Assembly (NCBI GenBank): GCA_014378155.1
Contig: JACMOF010000115.1
Coordinates: 1 to 20,697, forward strand
Direction of reading: 5' to 3'
Origin: Caulobacter sp.
GTDB lineage: Bacteria > Pseudomonadota > Alphaproteobacteria > Caulobacterales > Caulobacteraceae
Length of the DNA stretch: 20,697 nt
Shown here: piece by piece, positions 14,664-20,697 of the stretch
Position numbering within the stretch: position 1 is the stretch's first letter
Layout of the letters: the number at the start of each line of letters is the position of its first letter
Notes under the pieces: generated by a model
The model's input: only the letters and a program-made list of their open reading frames with translations
Told to the model about the DNA's origin: nothing
The model's database searches: none
Position numbers and translations under genes: made by a program

Positions 14664-16477
14664 GCCGGTTCGGCTTCAGTCCTGCCGGTCACGGCCCGGT
14701 CGAGGGCGTCGAACAGGGTGGCGATGTCGATCGGCTTGCCGACATGGTCGTCGAAGCCGGCGGCCAGCAAGGGCGCGATCTGGTGGCTCATGGCGTTGGC
14801 CGTCAGGGCGATGATCGGCGTGCGCGGGCGGCCTTCAGCGGCTTCGCGGCGTCGGATCTCCTGGACGGCGGCGACGCCGTCCATCACCGGCATGCGCACG
14901 TCCATCAGGATGATGTCCCAGTCGCCGTCGCGCCAGGCGCCGACGGCCTGGGCGCCGTTGACGACCAGGTCTGGCTCAATCCCGGCTTGGCGCAGGATGG
15001 CCTGCAGCACCAGTTGGTTGACGTGGTTGTCCTCGGCCGCCAGCACCCGCAGCGGCGAACGCTGGATGGCTTCCGGCGCCGGTGTGTCGGCCACGACCTG
15101 GACCGTTGAGCCGGGGGCCAGATTCTCCGCCGGCAGGGCGATGGTGAAAGTTGAGCCGTGGTCAAGGGCGCTGGCGACACCGATCGACCCGCCCAGCAGG
15201 CCGCATAGCTCGCGGCAGATCGCCAGGCCCAGGCCGGTGCCGCCTTGGCGACGGGTGCTGGACGCGTCGAGCTGGCTGAACTTGCCAAACAGCCGGTCGA
15301 GATCGTCGGGGCCCACGCCGACGCCGGTGTCGCTGACCGCGATCTCCAAGGTTTCGCCACTCAGTCGGGCCGAAAGATCGATCGTGCCCGCGGCGGTGAA
15401 CTTCACGGCGTTGGACATCAGGTTGCCGATCACCTGGCGAAGGCGCAGGGCGTCGCCGTGATAGAGGCCCCGCGCTTCTGGCGCGATGGTCAGGGTACAG
15501 CGCAGGCCCTTGTCGATGGCCAGCACCGAGAAGGCGTGGTGACAGCCGATCATCAGCTCAGGCAGGTCGAAGGCCGCCGTCTCGATCTCCAGCCGGCCCG
15601 CCTCGATTTTCGCCAGGTCCAGCACGTCGTTGAGGATCGCGGTCAGGCCCTCGCCGGACTTGCGGACGATCGCCAGTCTCTCGCGCTGAGCCGGCGTTAG
15701 GACGTCGGCCTGCATGACCTGCAGCATGCCCAGGACGCCGTTAAGGGGCGTGCGGATCTCGTGGCTCATGGTGGCCAGGAACGTCGTCTTGGCGGCGTTG
15801 GCGGCGGCGGCTTCGGCCGCTTTCTCGCGCGGGCTGGCCAAGGCGGCGACCAGGCGCTGCTCGGCGCGGGCGCGGTGCAGCGCCGCCACAAGCACATAGG
15901 CCAAGAAGGCGGCGGCGGCGACGAAGGCGATCATGGCCTGCAGCGGCGACTCCCCGGCGGCGGGTCGCAGGACGGCGGCGAAGGCCGTCAGCAGCACGGC
16001 CAGCAGCGAAGCGGCGCCGATCCGGCGCGAGATGGCGAACTCGGCGGTGCTGCTCAGCGCCACGGCGCCCAACATCGCCGCGCCGGCCACTGCCGCTGCG
16101 CGGCTGCCGTCGACGACCATCGCCAGGGGAAGCAGGCCATACACACCGGAATAGACGAAGGTGACGACCGACAGCAGCCACTCCTGGCTGTGGCGCGGCG
16201 CGGGCGTGTGATCGATCCAGTGTCCTAGACCGTGGTTGAGGCCGATCAGGGCGCTGACCGCCACCAGCCAGGCCAGGATGAAGGGCGGCTCCAGCCACAC
16301 CGTCGATCCCGCCGCCGCCAGCAGCGACATCGGCACGATCGACAGCAGATCACGCCGCCGATGCGCCGTGACGTCGGTCCAGGCCGTGGAGGGGATGGAG
16401 AGCGTCAAACCTGGAACTCCGAGCAGGAGCGCAATCTCGGCTGCCTGCGTTAAGCAAGCCTTTAAGACCCGCTTCAT
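14660..16477 (-). CDS. Membrane hybrid sensor histidine kinase (HisKA-HATPase-receiver)
   Basis: 605 residues. The N-terminal ~200 residues hold about six hydrophobic segments (roughly 43-60, 66-84, 99-122, 126-146, 153-171, 178-200) with no large periplasmic loop. A short Ala/Glu-rich helix (205-230) leads to the H-box ATMSHEIRTPLNG with His239, the N-box GNLMSNAVKF (Asn356), the G1 box SDTGVGVG (Asp383) and G2 box GGTGLGLAI (412-420). A receiver domain (about 475-598) has acidic AED (481-483), phospho-acceptor Asp526 in LMDVRMP, Thr559 and Lys581. All catalytic residues look intact, so it should be active; no HPt domain is present, so a separate phosphotransferase (such as ChpT in Caulobacter) would be needed. 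ATG at 16477 follows AGAGAG on this strand. I cannot assign it to a named kinase. Confidence 0.93.
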   Translation of the reverse strand: MKRVLKACLTQAAEIALLLGVPGLTLSIPSTAWTDVTAHRRRDLLSIVPMSLLAAAGSTVWLEPPFILAWLVAVSALIGLNHGLGHWIDHTPAPRHSQEWLLSVVTFVYSGVYGLLPLAMVVDGSRAAAVAGAAMLGAVALSSTAEFAISRRIGAASLLAVLLTAFAAVLRPAAGESPLQAMIAFVAAAAFLAYVLVAALHRARAEQRLVAALASPREKAAEAAAANAAKTTFLATMSHEIRTPLNGVLGMLQVMQADVLTPAQRERLAIVRKSGEGLTAILNDVLDLAKIEAGRLEIETAAFDLPELMIGCHHAFSVLAIDKGLRCTLTIAPEARGLYHGDALRLRQVIGNLMSNAVKFTAAGTIDLSARLSGETLEIAVSDTGVGVGPDDLDRLFGKFSQLDASSTRRQGGTGLGLAICRELCGLLGGSIGVASALDHGSTFTIALPAENLAPGSTVQVVADTPAPEAIQRSPLRVLAAEDNHVNQLVLQAILRQAGIEPDLVVNGAQAVGAWRDGDWDIILMDVRMPVMDGVAAVQEIRRREAAEGRPRTPIIALTANAMSHQIAPLLAAGFDDHVGKPIDIATLFDALDRAVTGRTEAEPA

Positions 16478-16534
16478 GGCTCTCTATTAGGTTGGAATGA
16501 CCGGTGTTTGCCGCTGCCGGGTCTGGAGTGTTGC

Positions 16535-18130
16535 GTGCCGATCTCCGCGATCGCCCCCCTGACGCCGCTCACGCCGCCCACCTTGGTCAACCGGGGTGAG
16601 CCGAGCGGCGACGCGCTGGCGCGCGCGGCGATCCTCCAGACCACCGAAACCCTCGGCGCGATGATCGGCCAGGGCCACTCGGAAGTGGCCGACCCCGGCG
16701 CTACGGACACCGTGGGTGACGGCGAACTCGAGCGCGCCAAGGCCGCCGAGGCGCGCGCCGCCGCCAGTCTGGTCACCGCGCCCGATACGCCGGCCCGCGC
16801 CGTCAGCTTGGCCGCCGGTCGCGCCGCCGCGCGCCAGGGCGGCCTGGCGCCGCTGATGGCCGACATGACCCAGGCCGCCGCCGATCCGAACGTGCCCGTG
16901 CCGGTCAAGGCGGCGATCGCCCAGGTATTGGCCTTGGGCGCCCAGATGGACGGCCAGATCAGCGGGCCGGAAATTCGCCAGGCCCTGCAGCGCTCGGGCC
17001 TGTTTCTCGAAGCCCGCCTGGCCGCCGCCGCGCCGCAAGACGCCCTCCAGCGCCCGCCCACGGGCACCCTGACCGCGCCGCCCCGTCCCATCCCCACCCC
17101 GACGCCCAACAGCGACATGAAGGCGGCCCTGCTGGTGTTTCGCGAGGTGGTGAAGACCTGGTTGGACACCCTGCCGCCGGCCTCGGCCCAGGCCGCGACG
17201 TCCGCCTCAAACCCTGCGGCGACCGCCGCGACCGCCGCCGCGCAACTGGCCGACAGGGGAACGCCTCAAGCGCTCGCCGCGAAGATCTCGATGCAGGGCG
17301 CCGCGCCGGATAAGGTCGCGCTTGATCCGGAAGTGTTTGCCAGCCCGTCGGCGGCGCCCGACCTCCGCCCGTCCTGGCAGCGCGCGATGACGCCGCCGCC
17401 CATGGCTCGTCTCGACCCGCCGCTGCCGGCTTTCGGCGCCATCGTCGAAGGCGACTTCGCTCTACCCCTGGGGCCGCCGCTGGCGACGCCGCGCCCGATG
17501 CAGGCCGCGCTGGCCGGCGCCTACGGCGCCGCCGTCCAGCACACGCCATCTGGCGTTCCACCGCCCTATCCGGGGGCGCCGACTCATGCCCAGGCCGCCG
17601 CCCAGTCGAACCTGCCGTTGGGGGCCGAACCCCGCCTCATCGGCCAGCGCCTGCTTTCCGAGAGCGGCGCGGCCTTGGCACGGACGGAACTGTTGCAGAT
17701 CGCCTCGCTACCCGACCCGGCTCCCGCCATCGGCCGACCCGTCGAGGATCCGGGCGCGCGATGGGTGTTCGACATGCCGTTTCAGACGCCTCAAGGCCCG
17801 GCCGTCGCCCAGTTCGAGATCAGCCGCGACGGCGGCGGCTCGGGCGGGGAGGGCGGCGGACGAGGCTTAGGCCGCACCTGGCGCGCCCGCTTTTCACTGG
17901 ATGTCGAGCCCATGGGCCCGGTTCACGCCCAGGTCGCTCTGACCGGTGACACGGCGCGCGTCTCGCTCTGGGCTGAACGCCCCGCCAGCATGGCCCGTCT
18001 GCGCGGCGGCGAAGCCCGCCTGGACGCCGCCCTGCGCGAAGCCGCGCTGGAGCCCGAGGTCGCCTTCCACGTTGGCCAGCCGCTCACCGTCGCCGCCGCG
18101 CCCGGCCAGTTCCTGGACCAGGCCACATGA
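16535..18130 (+). CDS. FliK-like protein (Flg_hook-type C-terminal domain)
   Basis: 531 residues, mostly Ala/Pro-rich and low in hydrophobic content. The N-terminal half is probably helical and disordered, and 190-400 is a long Pro/Ala/Thr linker. About 407-515 is the recognisable part: WVFDMPFQTPQGPAVAQFEI, a Gly-rich loop, ARFSLDVEPMGPVHAQVAL, then SLWAERPASMARLR and a final helix and strand, matching the folded C-terminal domain of the flagellar hook-length protein FliK. FliK measures hook length and switches export specificity through FlhB. The GTG at 16535 is chosen because GGAG (16525-16528) lies six bases before it; a TTG at 16508 is the only in-frame alternative. It overlaps the following FlhB-like gene by ATGA. 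No other flagellar gene is visible, so whether it is the hook-length ruler or a paralogue is unknown. Confidence 0.75.
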   Translation: MPISAIAPLTPLTPPTLVNRGEPSGDALARAAILQTTETLGAMIGQGHSEVADPGATDTVGDGELERAKAAEARAAASLVTAPDTPARAVSLAAGRAAARQGGLAPLMADMTQAAADPNVPVPVKAAIAQVLALGAQMDGQISGPEIRQALQRSGLFLEARLAAAAPQDALQRPPTGTLTAPPRPIPTPTPNSDMKAALLVFREVVKTWLDTLPPASAQAATSASNPAATAATAAAQLADRGTPQALAAKISMQGAAPDKVALDPEVFASPSAAPDLRPSWQRAMTPPPMARLDPPLPAFGAIVEGDFALPLGPPLATPRPMQAALAGAYGAAVQHTPSGVPPPYPGAPTHAQAAAQSNLPLGAEPRLIGQRLLSESGAALARTELLQIASLPDPAPAIGRPVEDPGARWVFDMPFQTPQGPAVAQFEISRDGGGSGGEGGGRGLGRTWRARFSLDVEPMGPVHAQVALTGDTARVSLWAERPASMARLRGGEARLDAALREAALEPEVAFHVGQPLTVAAAPGQFLDQAT

Positions 18131-18399
18131 GCGGCGCTATCGGACGTACGGGGACGCGCATCGCCGTCGCCCTGCAATATGACGAGCCGCACGCCCCGCG
18201 CGTCGTCGCCACCGGCCGCGGCTGGGTGGGCGACAAGATCATCGAGACGGCCCGCGAGCACGGCGTGCCGATCGAGGAGAATCCGGCCCTGGCCCAGGCC
18301 CTGTCGACCATCGAGCTCGACGAGGAAATTCCCGAGGCGCTCTATCGGGCGGTGGCCGAAATCCTCGGCTTCATCCTGCGCGCCGCCGAGACGCGCTAG
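18127..18399 (+). CDS. Stand-alone FlhB C-terminal-domain-like protein (EscU/YscU/FlhB cytoplasmic family)
   Basis: 90-residue soluble protein that resembles only the cytoplasmic C-terminal domain of the type III export switch FlhB: IAVALQYDEPHAPRVVATG, then the helix IIETAREHGVPIEENPALAQAL, and the final EEIPEALYRAVAEILGFIL. Full FlhB is about 350 residues with four membrane segments; none is present here. The autocleavage motif NPTH, normally just before the AVALxYD strand, is replaced by RTGTR, so self-cleavage is not expected. Similar short FlhB-like genes next to FliK-like genes are known elsewhere (FlhX in Campylobacter, YlqH in Bacillus). The 4-base overlap with the FliK-like gene argues that the two products act together. 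Confidence 0.85.
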   Translation: MSGAIGRTGTRIAVALQYDEPHAPRVVATGRGWVGDKIIETAREHGVPIEENPALAQALSTIELDEEIPEALYRAVAEILGFILRAAETR

Positions 18400-18510
18400 T
18401 TCCGGCGCGATCCGGCCAGACGGGTTCCGCCCGCGAACATCAGGTCCGACCAACGCCATTGTCTGTGCCCAAGGCGATCCTCGCCGCTCGACAGCACCGT
18501 GGGGTCCAAG

Positions 18511-18538
18511 AAAAAGGCCCCGCTTTCGCGAGGCCTTT
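18511..18538 (-). terminator. Rho-independent terminator of gltA
   Basis: Read on the minus strand: AAAGGCCTCGC, loop GAAA, GCGGGGCCTTT, giving an 11-bp stem with one G-U pair and a stable GAAA tetraloop, and ending in TTTTT (complement of 18511-18515). It starts about 24 bases beyond the gltA stop. The T-tract is on the minus side only, so it serves gltA; it may also block read-through from the opposite direction poorly. The 18400-18510 stretch between it and the FlhB-like gene shows nothing else I can name. Confidence 0.88.
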
Positions 18539-18561
18539 CCAGTCTGGGATGCGCGACGCGC

Positions 18562-19842
<1,281 letters not shown>

Positions 19843-19898
19843 GCGGGAGACCCCTTGAAGAGTGGAACGGGCAGTCCAGTTTTCGATTTCGCGAGTGC

Positions 19899-19927
19899 GA
19901 TATAGCGCCTCATGCGCGCGACGCCAG
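19899..19927 (-). promoter_or_regulatory. Candidate housekeeping promoter for gltA
   Basis: On the minus strand, GCTATATC (complement of 19899-19906) fits the Caulobacter housekeeping -10 consensus GCTANAWC at every fixed position. Fourteen bases upstream is CTGGCGT (complement of 19921-19927), a partial match to the -35 TTGACGS. The -35 part lies inside the last codons of gltX. The transcript would begin about 50 bases before the gltA ATG. The consensus is remembered, the -35 half is weak, and there is no experimental support in the sequence itself. Confidence 0.4.
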
Positions 19928-20697
19928 GGCGTCGTCAAGTCGCCCCAGAGACTCGTCGCGACCGAGCGCGGCCATGATCTTGTGCAGGTCGGGCGCTTGC
20001 GACCCGCCAGTAAGGATTCCGCGCAGTGACGGACCAAACTTGCCAAAGCCGACGGCCTCGGATTCCGCGAAGGATTTCAACAGCGTTTCCAGCTCCGCTA
20101 CCGCCCAGACCTGGGCCGCGTCCAGCTGAGCGCGCAGCCGGGTCAGCCGTTCCACGGTCTCGTCGGTCAGCTGCTTAAGGGTCTTTTCCTCGAGCGCCAG
20201 CGGACGCACCTTCAGGGCGAAGGCGCAGTGCTCGGCCAACTCCAGGATGGTCTTGGCGCCGGACTTGACGTGCGGGACCACGGCGTGGAGCCGCGCGGCG
20301 GCGTCGGCCGGCAGGGCCGCGCCCTGGGTCTGCAGCGCCTTCAGGGTCAGATCGGCCAGGCGGCCGTCCTCGGCCACATGCAGGTGCTGGCTGTTGATGA
20401 AGTTCACCTTGGCCCAGTCCAGGCGGGCGGGGGCCTTGACCACGTCCTTGACGTCGAACCAGCTGATCGCCTCCTCGTCGCTGAACACCTCGTCGTCGCC
20501 ATGGCCCCAGCCCAGGCGGGCCAGGTAGTTGCGCAGGCCCTCGGGCAGGTAGCCCATGTCCTGGAACTCGCCCACGGCCTGGGCGCCGTGACGCTTGGAC
20601 AGCTTTGCGCCGTCGGGGCCGTGGATCAGCGGGATATGGGCGAAGGCCGGCAGTTCCCAGTCCATGGCCTGATAGATCAGGGTCTGGCGGGCGGCGT
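19910..20697 (-). CDS. gltX: Glutamyl-tRNA synthetase, C-terminal part (cut by window edge)
   Basis: Class I aminoacyl-tRNA synthetase that charges tRNA-Glu (and possibly tRNA-Gln in bacteria lacking GlnRS). About 262 codons are in view, open to the right edge, so the start and the N-terminal HIGH motif are outside. The visible part begins just before the KMSKS-type loop, here KLSKRHGA, within [18 protein letters not shown], and continues into the stem-contact segment ([20 protein letters not shown], the SWFD block) and the helical anticodon-binding domain, ending DDALASRA with TGA at 19912-19910. The KLSKR form is common in alphaproteobacterial GltX. Alphaproteobacteria often have two gltX copies; I cannot tell which this is. 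gltA follows 67 bases downstream with no terminator between them. Confidence 0.95.
   Translation of the reverse strand, partial: AARQTLIYQAMDWELPAFAHIPLIHGPDGAKLSKRHGAQAVGEFQDMGYLPEGLRNYLARLGWGHGDDEVFSDEEAISWFDVKDVVKAPARLDWAKVNFINSQHLHVAEDGRLADLTLKALQTQGAALPADAAARLHAVVPHVKSGAKTILELAEHCAFALKVRPLALEEKTLKQLTDETVERLTRLRAQLDAAQVWAVAELETLLKSFAESEAVGFGKFGPSLRGILTGGSQAPDLHKIMAALGRDESLGRLDDALASRA

Noticed and set aside
16493..16511. Possible sigma-54 promoter (TTGGAA ... TTTGC) before the FliK-like gene, as expected for some Caulobacter flagellar genes.
   Set aside because: The distance between the GG and GC elements is 14 bases, whereas sigma-54 sites need 10. A sigma-70-like TTAAGA (16462-16467), 17 bases, TATTAG (16485-16490) is also present but matches only 4 of 6 at each box.
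19910..19942. TTGACGA on the minus strand (complement of about 19931-19937) as the -35 of the gltA promoter.
   Set aside because: It lies about 25 bases from GCTATATC, too far for the 10-14 base spacing; the weaker CTGGCGT has correct spacing instead.

Overview
The window (20.7 kb, GC-rich, strong G/C bias at third codon positions) is a chromosomal core region of an alphaproteobacterium. Gene order, protein sequences and the use of LpxI rather than LpxH for UDP-2,3-diacylglucosamine hydrolysis point to Caulobacter or a close relative in Caulobacterales. I see no mobile elements, tRNA/rRNA genes, CRISPR arrays or phage genes, and no gene-free stretch over 300 bases.

Layout. Positions 1-248 hold what is most likely the 3' end of rpsB. 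A clear intrinsic terminator follows, then tsf (406-1347), then a second, stronger terminator. From pyrH (1551) to lpxB (14663) lie thirteen tightly packed plus-strand genes: pyrH-frr-uppS-cdsA-dxr-rseP-bamA-ompH-lpxD-fabZ-lpxA-lpxI-lpxB. Many abut or overlap by 4-23 bases, and no T-tract terminator was recognised inside the run, so it looks like one long transcription unit or a few overlapping ones. A minus-strand hybrid histidine kinase (14660-16477) converges on lpxB, the two stop codons sharing one CTAG. Divergent from it is a two-gene plus-strand unit: a FliK-like protein (16535-18130) and a 90-residue FlhB C-terminal-domain protein (18127-18399). The right end carries gltA (minus, with its own terminator and a candidate promoter) and the 3' part of gltX (minus, cut by the window edge).

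How the genes work together. The left part serves translation (S2, EF-Ts, ribosome recycling) and UMP phosphorylation. The middle is an envelope-building block: Dxr starts isoprenoid synthesis, UppS makes the undecaprenyl carrier, CdsA makes CDP-diacylglycerol for phospholipids, FabZ elongates fatty acids, and LpxA, LpxD, LpxI and LpxB build the lipid A disaccharide. BamA and OmpH/Skp insert and chaperone outer-membrane proteins, and RseP/MmpA is an intramembrane protease.

Most notable departures from the ordinary: an RseP with two PDZ-like repeats, longer than the Caulobacter crescentus MmpA I remember; an orphan FliK-like/FlhB-C pair in which the FlhB-like protein lacks the NPTH autocleavage motif; tsf bracketed by two terminators; and a membrane hybrid kinase with no recognisable ligand-binding domain. 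No wholly new system is evident; the FliK-like/FlhB-C pair is the best candidate for unexplored biology.
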